From NCBI GenBank assembly GCA_015227615.1, contig JAALGZ010000003.1, positions 1,302,001 to 1,366,000 of the forward strand: a stretch of DNA of 64,000 nt, in the 5' to 3' direction. Source of the DNA: Labyrinthula sp. Ha (taxonomy: Eukaryota > Sar > Bigyra > Labyrinthulida > Labyrinthulaceae). Under the pieces are notes generated by a model that did no database searches, was not told where the DNA came from, and saw only the letters and a list, made by a program, of their open reading frames with translations. Positions 11,278 to 22,400 of the stretch are shown in pieces (positions within the stretch are counted from its first letter, which is position 1; each line of letters begins with the position of its first letter). The translations under genes and the position numbers were made by a program.

Positions 11278-11390
11278 TATAAATATATTTATGGTAGTTG
11301 CTTTTTATAAGTAGTCGTTGCAAATAGTACATTGGTACTAAAGCAGACTTTAATTGGTTAATTGGTTTTTAAATATAAAACTGTTCAACA
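11268..11390 (+). repeat. 3' LTR of the copia element
   Basis: 123 bp, identical in my reading to the left LTR. Its first ten bases hold the last codons and stop (TAA, 11275-11277) of the polyprotein. On the other strand it supplies the last codons and the stop of the interrupted MenA-like frame. Confidence 0.95.
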
Positions 11391-12373
11391 ACTCCATACA
11401 AAAAACATTTTCCTATATAGAGAAAAATAACATTTTGATTTGTAAAAATACTTTTAAAATGAAGAAAATCAAAAACCAGGGAGCCAAACATAAGTCCTCC
11501 GTGGTAATACACTGCATTTTCTTGTCCTAAATATACTACAATAGTATTTTTTCCAACTTTTTTATCTGGGAAATAATCTCTTATATTATTAACGTTTAAA
11601 ACACCAACAACCAAAAGACCATAATAAACGGATAAATAAATAGTAGAGGAAGAAGGGAAAGAAAGAGAAAGAAGAGAAAAAGAACCAGAGACTCCAACAA
11701 GACCAAAGAAAACAAATACAGCTAAGTCACCTAAACCAATATATCCATATGGTTTTAAGTTTACTTTACCAACAGAAAATCCAATGGTATAGTATATAGC
11801 AGAGAAAATTGAGGCAATTCCAAGACTTGTAAAGATCAGCAGTAACTGAAAGTTTTCGTTGTTGAAGAGATTCGTTAAGTAGAGCAAGAGCAGGCCAAAA
11901 AGAAGGCTGGAGGATGTGAAGAAGTAAATGGATTTTACAGCTTCTACTTTTGTCATAGTTTGTCTTTGCAGAAAAGATGCATCTTTTCCTACTTTGATAA
12001 TTTTGTTCTGTTCATCTGCACCAGAAATGAAGTCACCAAAGTCGTTGCAAATATTACATAGCAGCTGAAGAGAAATAGCAGTAAGAGAAGAGAGAATCAT
12101 GATTGGTGGATTAAACAGTTTAGTTTGATGATAGAATTGTGCGTTGCCAAGAAGAATAGAGAAAAGAGCGAGAACAGAGGTTTCAACCCTAGAAGCTTTC
12201 AACGATTTCACCAAAAAATTCATCCTCCCTTCTTGGCTAAAACTGGAACACAGTAATGCCAAACTGCTATTAAGAGGAATATTATATACTACGCAAAATA
12301 GGCATAAAGTTTGAGAAAGGCAAATGCAAGGGGGTCCTTTGAAAATAAAAACAAACTTAAGGAAATTATTCAT
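11369..12373 (-). CDS. menA: MenA-like 1,4-dihydroxy-2-naphthoate prenyltransferase, 3' end interrupted by a copia insertion
   Basis: UbiA-superfamily membrane enzyme that would attach an isoprenoid or phytyl chain to dihydroxynaphthoate in vitamin K (phylloquinone/menaquinone) synthesis. Both Asp-rich prenyl-diphosphate sites are present: NDFGDFISGADE, and NNIRDYFPDKKVGKNT with the MenA-like GKNTxxVxLG ending. Several hydrophobic helices lie between them. The present frame has 334 codons. The last few (after Gly-Val) come from the inserted LTR, which supplies the stop. Without the element the frame runs on to 6244, giving 366 aa. About 50 residues precede the usual family start at Met51, possibly a targeting leader. 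The form resembles bacterial MenA more than animal UBIAD1. The truncated protein lacks only its last helix, so loss of function is likely but not certain. Confidence 0.8.
   Translation of the reverse strand: MNNFLKFVFIFKGPPCICLSQTLCLFCVVYNIPLNSSLALLCSSFSQEGRMNFLVKSLKASRVETSVLALFSILLGNAQFYHQTKLFNPPIMILSSLTAISLQLLCNICNDFGDFISGADEQNKIIKVGKDASFLQRQTMTKVEAVKSIYFFTSSSLLFGLLLLYLTNLFNNENFQLLLIFTSLGIASIFSAIYYTIGFSVGKVNLKPYGYIGLGDLAVFVFFGLVGVSGSFSLLSLSFPSSSTIYLSVYYGLLVVGVLNVNNIRDYFPDKKVGKNTIVVYLGQENAVYYHGGLMFGSLVFDFLHFKSIFTNQNVIFLYIGKCFLYGVVEQFYI
11391..11395. repeat. Target site duplication, right copy (ACTCC)
   Basis: Matches 6362-6366 and lies within the MenA-like reading frame (tyrosine-glycine-valine codons). 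Confidence 0.92.
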
Positions 12374-13728
12374 ATTCTTCTGAAATTTTATATATTTAAA
12401 AGGTAGTTCAACAATTTAAATCAACTAGCTTGTGTATATAAGTCCTGTCTATGGTCAGAGAAAGGAGTAAGAAAGCCTGTAGACATGGAACGTTTCAACG
12501 ATTAAGAATTAACGGGAGCTCCGTGACTTATGGTGTATCGATATGGGGGTTTAAGTTTATGGATATTTATATATAAGTAGTTTTGAAAATATGATTAGTT
12601 AGAATAGAGGAATCTGATTGGATAGATTAGATTTTAAGGGAATTCCGTGGCCGTGCCAATTGAGTCCGAGGACCTAATCCTCAGGAGCCTGCGGCATTGC
12701 CCATACTCTCTACAGTAAAACTATTATTATAATTATGTTACTTTCATTATCACGTGTTCCTGAGTGGCAGGATCCCTCTTGTTCCAATAACATCTTGAAT
12801 CTTATGCTTAATTTCCCAAAATGTAATCCAAAAATTAAAGAAAACAACAATCCAAGTCGTGGTGTCGATTAGACTCCGGCCCAGACGTTGTAGTGATCTA
12901 ATTTTAGTTTGGTGCAGCTCCAGGTGGTTTTTGAGGTTTAGTTAGATGTTCCCAGCGATGTTTGACCAAGGTTTACATTTCTAGCTATGTACTTCTCTCT
13001 TGACGTGCTTCTATCTACATCCAACCTCTAGAAGGCCGATTATGAACCTCACGGAGTATTTCTATGTTGTTTATTGATCTTTAAGCTACTTAGTCTTATC
13101 TGGCAGATACTTTTTGTTGAGTTTTTGACGCAGTTTGACCAAGATTTCATGATCCAGACGGTTTCTACTTTTCCTATATTGCATCTAGGTTCAAGAAGAT
13201 GATATATTCTTAAGTTGTGGTGATTCCAGGTTCCAAGTTAGTGTTGAAGTAGCTTCTCTTTCTACTATTATGTTTTGGTTTTTTCTTCTAAGTGCCTGGT
13301 GCTTTTCTTTGGCGTGTAGATAATTCCAAGCCAGTCCAGCGTGTTTCAAGTTAGTAGGGAGCATGCAGCTCTTATCCTGGGCGCTGTGAGTGGGCGGGTG
13401 AGAGGTTCACAGACCTGTTTACTAGGCTATGTTCAGGTTTTTGTGAAGTTGAAGTTGCAGGTTCATGGTGAGAAGGCACCGGTTCGCCATTTGTTACAGA
13501 TATTCTGCGACCATGTTTTACAGCAGTGCCTGTTCCAGAGATATTCTTTCATTGAGATTTATGGTGTTCCAGATTCCAAGACAGTTTTTTCACATGTTGC
13601 GTCCAGTTGAGCATCCACAGTTTCTTGTTCACTGAAGACCTGGACTCTTTGTCCTACAAGTTCACAGATGTTTATATCTCCATCCTGCAAGTTGAAGGTC
13701 ATACTCTCCAGGTTATCTATTTTCTTTT

Positions 13729-14103
13729 TTATATTTTTTGAAAGTTCGTTGAGTCTCTTCTTGATGGTGACGGTGACGTTCCAGTTCTGGCAGTTATATA
13801 ATAGAGGTAAGAGTGGTAGTGACAAGACGATCCTCGTTCAGTTTTTTTGTTCCAGATGGTTGATTTTAGAAGGTAGCTTAGTTGGTTCAGGTCTTTTTCT
13901 GCCTTTTTTATCTTGTCCGAGACTGCTTCTTCATCCAGCTCCGAAGTGTTAAGGGCTGCTCCCAGATATTTCATCTTGGTTGTTCCCTGTATTGTTTGGC
14001 CATTTACTTCGATATTTGGAAATTTCTTCTTGAGTAAACTGGTCAATATATCTTGTGTGTGAAACTGCAAGGGTTTTTGTTCTTGGACGGTTATTTGTCC
14101 CAT
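13729..14103 (-). pseudogene. LINE post-RT (thumb) region
   Basis: A short frame containing VNGQTIQGTTKMKYLGAAL, matching the conserved segment after the RT palm where LINEs have a K-YLG-x-L motif. An amphipathic helical stretch rich in Asp, Glu and Lys follows (DEEAVSDKIKKAEKDLNQL). The frame overlaps the preceding RT piece in a different phase, so at least one frameshift separates them. Confidence 0.6.
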
Positions 14104-14407
14104 CGCAGTATCTAGAAGCGCGGTAACAGCTCAAGGATCTTTCAGTTTGGAAAAAGCGGTCGCATCTTTCACAATGAAACTTCCACAGAAATCTATTGAT
14201 CAAAGCGTCCGGTATTTTTTCTTGTATTTTAGGTACTTTCTCCATGTACATGACCTTCATTTGGTTGATATTTATTCCCAGACCAGTGCTGTGTTCAAGT
14301 TTTGCAAGCTGTTGGACAAGATCTGTAACTTGAGAGTCATCTTTAACAAATGCAACTACATCATCTGTGAAAGCCATGAGTTGTACTTGGTCAGTTCCTA
14401 GGTTCAC
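13949..14407 (-). pseudogene. LINE reverse transcriptase, catalytic palm piece with a zinc-finger-like insert
   Basis: Contains the RT active-site box as MAFTDDVV (usual F/YADD; Ala is Thr here), followed by helix residues and GLGININQMKVMYME, the normal next RT motif. A cysteine-rich segment then follows: FHCERCDRFFQTERSLSCYR...C. It looks like a C2HC finger whose His has become Tyr. A finger at this place, before the K-YLG motif, is unusual. The frame then runs out and the protein continues in another phase (14103-13729). Confidence 0.6.
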
Positions 14408-14559
14408 TTTTTCACATGTATTATCTTTTAGATGTATTAAGCTGTCCAGTGCTAGAATAAAAAAGTTTATGATAATCTATCAACCTGCATGACGTCATTT
14501 AGAATTCTTGTTTTGTTCGTTTATTTTTCTCCTTCAACTACTTTGACTTTTGTTAAACT

Positions 14560-14976
14560 CTAGAGGTACATAATCTTTCTTATTAATGATTTAGGTACTC
14601 CATGTTCCCTAAGCGAAAGGCGGAAAAAACTGTGTGAAACTGAGTCGAAGGCTTTCTTGAAGTTAATAAAAAGCATCTTGAGTTCAAGATTCTTCGTTAC
14701 ACTTTTCGCAATTATTCGTTTAAGTATTGCAATCTTGTGGGTTGTTGCACGATATTTACGAAAACCTGCTTGATATGAAAATATTTTTTCAACTGCGTTT
14801 TCTAACCGGCTATTGATGATTTTCGTTAACACTTTGAAAGATGTTTGGAGCAACGTTATTGGCCTGTATGATGAAGGGTTCTGTTTCTCACCTTTGCCTT
14901 TGTACAAGAATATTACTTTGCCTTGAGAAGATGCTGCTTCTTCATTCTCTTTAAGTTTCCCTTCTCTAAAAATCAT
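14560..14976 (-). pseudogene. LINE reverse transcriptase, fingers and palm
   Basis: Typical non-LTR RT sequence in one piece of 138 residues: a KGKGEKQNPSSYRPITLL motif (RT motif 1), LENAVEKIFSYQAGFRKYRATTHKI (motif 2), then LKMLFINFKKAFDSVSH, the motif that carries the first catalytic Asp; the usual 'DFxKAFD' reads 'NFKKAFD', so that first Asp is Asn here. It ends just before the expected PxGxxxSP motif. The 14408-14559 gap between it and the next piece is decayed. Confidence 0.8.
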
Positions 14977-15494
14977 CGGATGATTCTTATTAGGTGTTCT
15001 TGAAACTGGTTAGAATATTTGAGAACTTCATTTACAACTCCATCATCTCAACTAGCTTTGTTGTTCTTGATTGATTTTAGGTTGTTCATAATTTCTTCTT
15101 TACATGTAACGTTGCATGAAACTGTGGAGCAGGTTTGAGAATTTAGGTTGAGTTGTCTGTGGTAATGTTGTATTTCTTCTGCAGTTATGTCCTCTGGTCG
15201 TTGAGTTGGATGTTTTTGGGTCTCACGAATATGTTACCACAATATTTTCAGTATCTTTTAAACAGATATGGCATTACCTTATCCGTCTTTAGTTATTCTC
15301 CCGAAGTTGCTTTTCTTCTTCTGGAACATTCTCATTATTCTATAGGCTTGACGAGAGTTATTGGTATTGAAGTTTGTGTCAATTGCTGTGCAGATCTCGT
15401 CCAAGTACACGTTCCTGTCTGCAACTGCAGCGTTCCTGACTTCTCTGGACATCCTCTTCCTTTCCTCCTTCGATGCTGTGCTCCACCTTTGTCG

Positions 15495-15773
15495 TTATAG
15501 TTTGATGAGTTCAAAAGTGCCTGGAGAGTTCTTTCGATGAAAGCCTTTACGTTTCTTAGACGTAATCAGTTCTTCTACTACTTCCCTTATTGCCTTTGTG
15601 AGTTGAATGTAATCCATCTCTTCGGTTTCAAGTTCAGTATCTTGAAATTTACGTCGGAGGGATTCGTCAAACTGCTTGCTGTACATTTTTAGATAGGTTG
15701 ATAGGTCTTTTTCTGTGTTGTCATTAGGTTTGGTGTTGTGGGGTGTGAGGTTGATGGAGATTTGTATTCCCAT
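15495..15773 (-). pseudogene. LINE linker between endonuclease and reverse transcriptase
   Basis: A helical, charged frame (YLKMYSKQFDESLRRKFQD ... YIQLTKAIREVVEELITSKKRK) of the type found between the two enzymatic domains of LINE ORF2. It is placed by position and composition. No catalytic motif is expected here. Confidence 0.45.
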
Positions 15774-16155
15774 GTGGTCTTTTAGTTCATGTTGCCAAAT
15801 GCCTTTGCTGATCTTTCTATTTACTTTAAAGGGTATGATCGCTGTGGGTTTGTTGGTGATGAAGATATTTATTTCTGATGGTTTTATATGCTTATTCCAT
15901 GATCTGAAGGTTGCATGTCTTCTGGATCCTTTCTTCCCTGTCCTGTGCCTGTGATTTATGATTTCAATTGTATTCTAGAGCAAGAACTCTTGTATCATCT
16001 TTCTGTTCCTGATGATTCTTGAGGACAGTTTGTATTTGTTTGTGGCATCACTCCATGTTCTTTTGACCTGATCGTTCCAACCACCTCCAACAACTATTAA
16101 CCTCCTCTTCTTCACTCTTTTCATTACGTTTACTTGTAACGTGTTTAAGAATTTT

Positions 16156-16701
16156 TCATAATCCCGGGTGGTTAGTACACTGTGGGGTGCCTACACGTTT
16201 ACTAAAATAAGCTTGTTTGTTTTTACTTGACATGATCTTAATCGCTAGGATTCTGCCGCTCACTCTGTAGGTGTCAGTTACATCCAGAAGGAGTTCCTGA
16301 TACACAAAGATCGCTACGCCAGTGGAATTGGAGTCGGCTTGTGAGACAAACCATCTTTCTTTTCCGTTCTGGCTAGCGCTTTTGTTCGCTTTCTCAAGTT
16401 TTTCAACACCGTTCTGTTCAAATTCTTGGGGCAAGATCAGTAGGGACCGAAGTTCGTAACTGAGTTTTACTATTGTAGAGAGTTTGTATTGAGCAAGACC
16501 ACCAACGTTGAGTGAAAGTACTTGGACGTTCACTTTTCGTCGGCTGGTGAAGTTTGGGATCTCCTGGAGGTGCTGAGCTGACGTAGGCTCAGTTTCAGAA
16601 GCAACTTGTGTCATTTCTTCTCTACCCAAAAATTTTCTGGTTGGATGGTATATTATGGCAAGAATAGTCATAGCAGCGAGAAACCAACAGAAATGAAACA
16701 T
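16156..16701 (-). pseudogene. LINE endonuclease N-terminal part (exonuclease-endonuclease-phosphatase fold)
   Basis: After a hydrophobic, unrelated leader, the frame contains VNVQVLSLNVGGLAQYKLS, matching the first strand and conserved Asn of APE-like LINE endonucleases. Next come LRSLLILPQEF, the region of the catalytic Glu, and a later GVAIFVYQELL strand, as in the family. The rest of the domain, toward 15.8 kb, is broken. Confidence 0.6.
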
Positions 16702-18118
16702 ATTGGGCTTGAGAAAACAACGTCAAGGATGAAGAAAAAGTGCAATGTTTTCAGAGTGGCGACCTTTCTACTCCTTCGAAAGAGACCTCAGGGACAACGA
16801 GCCGAACCAAACACTCACCCAAGTGGGTGTGTGTGAACTTTTGTGGTCTAACTGCCGTTAAATACGGCTACGTACAACAACTTAAAATTACAGCGAATGG
16901 TGAACGTCAGTCCGGCTTCAGGAAGGTGGTTTTCAAAACTGCCTGAAAAAGTGGCGGGCGTAGCGACTTTGCTGTGTAATGGACTCGCTAGTCGAGTCAT
17001 GAACACAGACGGAAGAAGCGTCAGGATCCTGAAACTGGTTGTCTGGAAAATGGTGTTGTACACAAATTGGCCGGAATGAAAATACAGAAAACTATTATTG
17101 ATTAGGAAAGAAACGACAATTAACAAGGTAACCATAGAAAATACAGAGAAACGCTGCTTGTGCAAAAAAACGAGACTTGCCAGAGGATACAGGTCGTTCA
17201 ACATCAAATCCAGAAATGCCAGCAACAAACCAAGGGAGTAACCAAAATCCAAACAGGACAGAAAAAAGAACACCAGACAGCAACACCATGAAACCAACAG
17301 ACCACATAGTTCAAGAAAAGCTCCAGAGAAAAGGTCAAGGAACGATGCCAGAGCTAGAACACTGAAAAGAAAATGAAATGCTCCTTCAAATCCGTAGAAC
17401 CACCATCAAATTAAATGCTCAAACTTTTCAGAGAACTCAAAAAGACAGCAGCAGAATATAACACAGCTTCTTCCAAGCGTCTCCCCAACAAAGCCAAGAT
17501 TGGACCACAAATTCCTACCTTCAACAGAGCTCCTCAAAACGTCAGATTTCACTCAAAAAACAGAACAATATCACTGCAGTAGACACCAAGACCACGACAA
17601 AGCAAGGAATACATAGTAGAAAAAACCGATGATGCAGAACAATCTGATCAAGCTTTTTCTCCCTCGATTTGCACAATTTTCTCAACTTTTGTTTCTGCAT
17701 TTTGCGTAATTTAGCAACGACCAAATCCAGGCAACCAAGTTCAAGGATCCTGACGTTCTACCAATATAATTACAAACAATATTGAAAGCTAACAGTAGAA
17801 TCAATAACGAACAGTTAGGAGAGATTAATACATATAGTACGTAGCTCTTATTGGTAGTTAGATCCCCGCCGTAGGGTTAGTCCAGTAAGCCCAATTAACT
17901 CCCTTAAAACCTAGACTTAACAGAAATCAGAACAAGAATAAAAGAGACTTACAAAAGAAGAAGAATAAGACTCTAAGTAGACAGAACCAGTAGAACCTTA
18001 ACATAATAAGCTAGGAGACTTTAAATACACGTGTTGAACCTAATCAGTCCGAAGTTTTTAGTACCGTACTGATCCAGTGTAATTTCAAGACAAAAAGGTT
18101 AAGAAATTTAAAGCAAGT

Positions 18119-18379
18119 ATGAAAACAGCATCCGAGAGGGATGAAAGACGAAGGGAGCGCGAGGAGAAGAAGAAGTGCATAGAAGCAGAAGAGGAAGAAA
18201 GAAGAAGGAGAAAAGAGGAGGAAGAACTGAAATTCTTTGACTCGAACTCCTTTCTTGAGGAGAGCGAAGCTATGAAATATCGGTATGACGAAGAAGAACG
18301 GAATGAGAAAGAGCTAAGCGACACGGAACGTGAGACGCTGCGGGAGTCGCTTAATTTGACGCAAAACGACAAGGTATAG
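18119..18379 (+). CDS. Short, highly charged coiled-coil frame, unassigned
   Basis: An 86-residue ATG-started frame, about half Glu, Arg and Lys, with ERDERRREREEKKK and EEEERRRRKEEEE runs that would form a long charged helix. I do not recognise it. It lies between the LINE and a copia fossil. It could be a remnant of either element's first protein, or chance low-complexity purine-rich DNA: the whole stretch is GAA/AGA-rich. No neighbouring exon could be tied to it. Confidence 0.25.
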   Translation: MKTASERDERRREREEKKKCIEAEEEERRRRKEEEELKFFDSNSFLEESEAMKYRYDEEERNEKELSDTERETLRESLNLTQNDKV

Positions 18380-18405
18380 AATCAAAAAAAATTCCAAGTA
18401 AGCCA

Positions 18406-19490
18406 ATGATTGAAAATAATAAGTGGTATGAAAATTCTGTAGCTTTCGATAAAGTCAAAACTCTTCAGAGGTTGTTTGGTGAGCTAAATTACCTGAGTAC
18501 AATTTCAAAACCTAAAATTAGTTACTCAGTTAACAGAATTGGAAAAAAACTTCATGATGGCACTAAAGAGATTTACATAAGAGCAAAGTCAATTCTTTTT
18601 TGCTCTTGTGATTCAAGTGACTTGAGTTTCATGTTGAAATTTTTCTCAGGTGCTTCAAAGTTGGAGCTTTATTGTGTTGCTAGTCTTGCTGATGATAAAC
18701 TTGAGAAATTTAATACTGGAGGTTTTCTAATCTTTTTGAATGGCGGATTGATTCATTGAAAATCTAAGAAAATCAAGATGGTTTGTACTTCAACGCCACA
18801 AAATGGGTTTCTGTCATTTTACACTGGTGTAAAGGAAGTCTTGTTTGTTGAAAGGGTGGTTCATGATCTGTTTGGAATAAGCGTTTGGCCGATTAAAGTT
18901 TACGTTGACAATCAAGCTGTTCTTAATGTTCTTGAACGTGCAGCTCCAAGTGATATGAATAAGCACATGGCAACGAAGTATTACGCGCTTCAAGAATGGG
19001 TTCATGAAGGATTATTGGAGCTTGATTATGTGGTTTCGAAGTTGAACTTATCAGATATTTTGACCAAGGTAAGTGGGATCTTCGTTCCTATGAGAAATCA
19101 ACTTCTTCATCCAAGGGGAGTGTTGGAAACTAACACATACGTTAGTTTTCTGATTTTCCATATATCATTTTTTTGTATATTTTGGGTATAGTCTCAGCTG
19201 GTTCAGCTTGGCACTTTAGTTAATTCTTGTGGAGATCTTCACCTAGAAGTTGTTTTTGTTTGATTTGTGTTTCGTCCTGCCCGGTAGCCATCTTAGCATA
19301 TAGTTTTTGTGGAACTTTTTTCTTGCCTTAGTGTGCAATTTGTGTTGCTATAAGAACTTCGAGTTGATACAGGTAGCAGAATAGCTTCTGTTGTTACTTG
19401 TGACTACAGTTAGGGTTTGTGAAACTGGTTACTCTGTCTGATAGGTTTCCGACTATGAATGCATCTGACAGAAGCATCACTTCAGCCATG
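18406..19490 (+). mobile_element. Broken Ty1/copia fossil C (3' end of RT, RNase H, start of 3' LTR)
   Basis: Two plus-strand pieces cover the end of copia reverse transcriptase (LQRLFGELNYLSTISKPKISYSVNR) and RNase H (KVYVDNQAVLNVLE ... MATKYYALQEWVHEGLLELDYV, ending LSDILTK). A purine run AAGGGGAG at 19113-19120 is followed by TGTTGGAAAC at 19121, the expected polypurine-tract/LTR junction. An 8-bp inverted repeat (AAACTAAC/GTTAGTTT) lies just inside. The far end of the LTR is uncertain. The sequence differs clearly from the 6367 element, so it is another copia family. It is broken and 5'-truncated. Confidence 0.8.
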
Positions 19491-22400
19491 AATAGTACGA
19501 TTTGAGTTTCATGTTTAATTCTTCATTGTGAAAAAAAGGACCTTTCGGGAAAACAATACGAACTGTCCATGCTTTTCAACGAGGAAGAAAGATATCGTAT
19601 TTTGCAGATTTTTTCGTAATAACGGTATAGTTTCTTCATGGTAATGCAATATTCAAGTTCTGTATGGCTGTTTGTTCGATAGTTTAGTTGGACGAAAAAA
19701 ACAACAAAAAAGTACCAATGAAAGATTTTGAACTAAATTTTAGCAAGCTTACTTATAGGATGGTATGAAAAAATATTTTTTTTCCTCTGAAGTTATGGAA
19801 TACGTTGTAACTAGAGGAAAGAACTGTATATAAAACGCATCACAAATTGAATCCGTATAGCTTTGATGACTTCGCATGAAAGATACAGAGACATTAATAG
19901 TAGTTTAAGATAAATATTAATTCAGTGTTGATTCTTACAGTTATTACTCTTTTCTACGCTGAATTTAGCTTTTGTTCTCATTAAGTTGTCTGTTTCTCAA
20001 CAAAACGAAGGGAAAAAAGAAGAACTAAGAATTACCTACGGGAGCCCAAATTTGGCGATGAGCACAAGATTTGTTAATCAAGTTTTTCTCTTGTTTTTGT
20101 GAAAATATTTAATTCTATAATATATAGTCAAACTTTCCCCATGACTTTTTCACATTAGTAAATAACATTTTCTTGAATAGACACTAGCAACGATATGATA
20201 GTTTCTTTAGTATACGTTTTGTATTTCATAGACAACTCGGTAAATATTGAACTATATCTAAGCTTTTACTCAGGTTGACCGTCAAAATAACACCTTTTTT
20301 AGAGCCAGTTGTATTTTGAATTTTTCTTTCATACAAGTTCATTTCGTAAAACTTCGGTCATTTTGCGAAAATAAAATTGCTCAAAAGATAATTAGATCTT
20401 ATTGGGAAAATACTTAAACTAAAATCTAGATATTTTAATCCATAAGAGAATAATCAAAATTTATATGAGTGACGAGACTTAAACGTGTATTGCATTAATT
20501 CATCATAGCAACCCTTAATCTAGGAAAGAAGACAGAAGGGTGCAGCAAAGTGAACAAGTATATTTAACTCAATCGTTCTTACAGAGTTTTGCGAGTTTGT
20601 CAGGGTTTTACACTGAGGTAGCCACAAATGAATGTAGATGATAAATAAGCACTTGAATAAGAACAGCTTCCTGTACTATGATATCTATTTTCTTTCTTAC
20701 AATAAGTGGATTAAGAGGATGGAATCTTTGACTCCTAAAAGAAAAAGTAGAGATAATAGCTAAATTGAGGAAACCAGAATATTGAAAAAACCTAATATTT
20801 GATGAGACATATTTCCTTTTTACAATTCAAGGTTGAGCTAAAAAGTAATAGGCTGTTAATTAGACTTTTGATTACTGAGTTATCAGTAACAGTTCGAGAA
20901 AAATAAAAGCTTTTTTCCAGAGAGACTTCTCTATATTGTCCTTCTCTGCAGATTTGTTGCAAATGAAACCAAAGACACAAAAATACAAGCTAACAAATCT
21001 TTCTTGTTGAATTAGATAAAGAGTAGTCACCGTTTAAATTGTTGGTGACATTTGCTTTTACAGAAAATGAACATACTAAACGATGATACTAAATTATGAT
21101 CTAAATGTCTACCTGTGAGCTTAAATATTCTTTCTCTAAAGAGAAAACTAATTGTTGAAAATAATGTTTCTCATTCTATGCCTACAATCAGCATCTCTGT
21201 TTCTAGAATGTGTTTTGTAATAAGCTGATTTGAACTGATTTTTTAACATTATTCGTTTATTTTAGAATAAAAGTTCTAAGGATAATACTCTAGTACAGTG
21301 TCCAAAAAGATATTATCAAACAATTTCTTCCTATTCTGAGTTAAAAGAATTTTTTGAGCTTGTTCTTTTTTCTTATGTAAAATCTTCAGGTATTAACAGA
21401 CTGATATACTTATTTCACGATCTAATCATAGAGACGCGTATTATGAAAAACTGACCTGAACTATTATTATTGGGTAGAGTCTTCTTTCATGATGAAAGAA
21501 TCAATTGAGATTCTCAGAGAGGTTTTTTTCAGTGAATAAAATTAAGTAAAGCATAATGATCTTTCAACTCCGTCAGAAAAATCTCAAAGAGAAGTTGTTA
21601 AAAAAGGTTTGAAATGAAGCTATATTTCTAGGAGCAGTTTCTATTGTTTCTAATGCGTTCTTATAGTAGCTTGGTAGATTTTGCTCAATTTTTTTTTACA
21701 AATACCCACTTATTTTATGAGATACCAGCATACATAGTCTAGGACACGAGGGTTTTTAGAAGTTTGAATAAAAGCAAGGGATATTGTTCAAGGGCTTCTA
21801 AGCTCGCAGTTTAATCACTTAGGAACAATAGTTCCTCGAGATTATAATGCTAGATAGATACTTGAAAGAGTTTATATACTTTCATTTAACTTTTCAGGTT
21901 TTTTCCTACTTAGAATTAGTGCTAAAGATTGCTCAATATTTATGCCTTCTGACAACCCTTTGTTATCCTGTTATGGACATTTGTACACACAATATGTTTA
22001 CTTAGCTGTAATATAGTCGTTTTTATCTGAAACAAAATATATTCACTAAACACTGCTATACTTAACCGTTAATAACCTAATTTTAAAAAGCCAGAAGAAT
22101 AGTAGTCTAGACACTTGAAAATATCCTTTTACTTCATAATTTTATGTTATCCATGGATAAATTCTATCTTAAAGCGTGCTCTGGCAGATCTTTTTATACA
22201 TTGTCAACAAGGCAGAACACTTCATTTTTCTTTTGTTTTTGTTTCTCCTATTGCCAAAAATAATTTGTATTTTCTGCCTCGGCAAGTGAATATTTTTATT
22301 TCGGAAAGATGAATTTCATATTAAAATCTTGGAATCAAAGCAAATTAAAAAAATATAAAAGAAAAAAATGTAACCGACAAATAAATAAAAAGCGTTGCTC

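Larger units (their letters stand above)
6367..11390 (+). mobile_element. Whole-looking, recently inserted Ty1/copia LTR retrotransposon
   Basis: A 5024-bp element bounded by two 123-bp LTRs that I read as identical, each starting TGTT and ending AACA, and flanked by the 5-bp duplication ACTCC. It has a primer-binding site directly after the left LTR, a 345-nt leader, one long Gag-Pol frame and a polypurine tract directly before the right LTR. The domain order (Gag, protease, integrase, reverse transcriptase, RNase H) places it in Ty1/copia (Pseudoviridae). It looks whole, with no break seen. Identical LTRs indicate a very recent insertion. It sits in the 3' part of a MenA-like host gene, in the opposite orientation to it. 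LTRs of 123 bp are short for copia elements. Confidence 0.95.
12600..17740 (-). mobile_element. Decayed LINE (non-LTR retrotransposon)
   Basis: Minus-strand pieces follow the order of an APE-type LINE: endonuclease (16701-16156), linker (15773-15495), reverse transcriptase (14976-14560 and 14407-13949) and the post-RT region (14103-13729). The frames are scattered with stops and shifts, so the copy is dead. The borders are unclear. I see no poly(A) tail or target duplication at the low-coordinate end. The 5' part beyond about 16.7 kb has only short unassigned frames, one of them basic (17724-17542, rich in Lys, Arg and Gln). The domain set suggests the L1/Jockey/R1 side rather than R2-type elements. 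No first ORF is recognisable. Confidence 0.75.

Noticed and set aside
16848-17297. Hydrophobic 149-codon minus-strand frame upstream of the LINE endonuclease
   Set aside because: Its composition (Phe/Leu runs) reflects T-rich decayed sequence; it does not resemble a LINE first protein or a transporter.
12630-17930. Apparent inverted similarity between 12630-12700 (+) and 17870-17930 (-), flanking the LINE
   Set aside because: Shared words (TTTTAAGGGA, CCAATT, GGAC-TAA-CC) align only with several gaps, and the region is partly palindromic, so direct and inverted alignments are about equally good. A proper local alignment would be needed.
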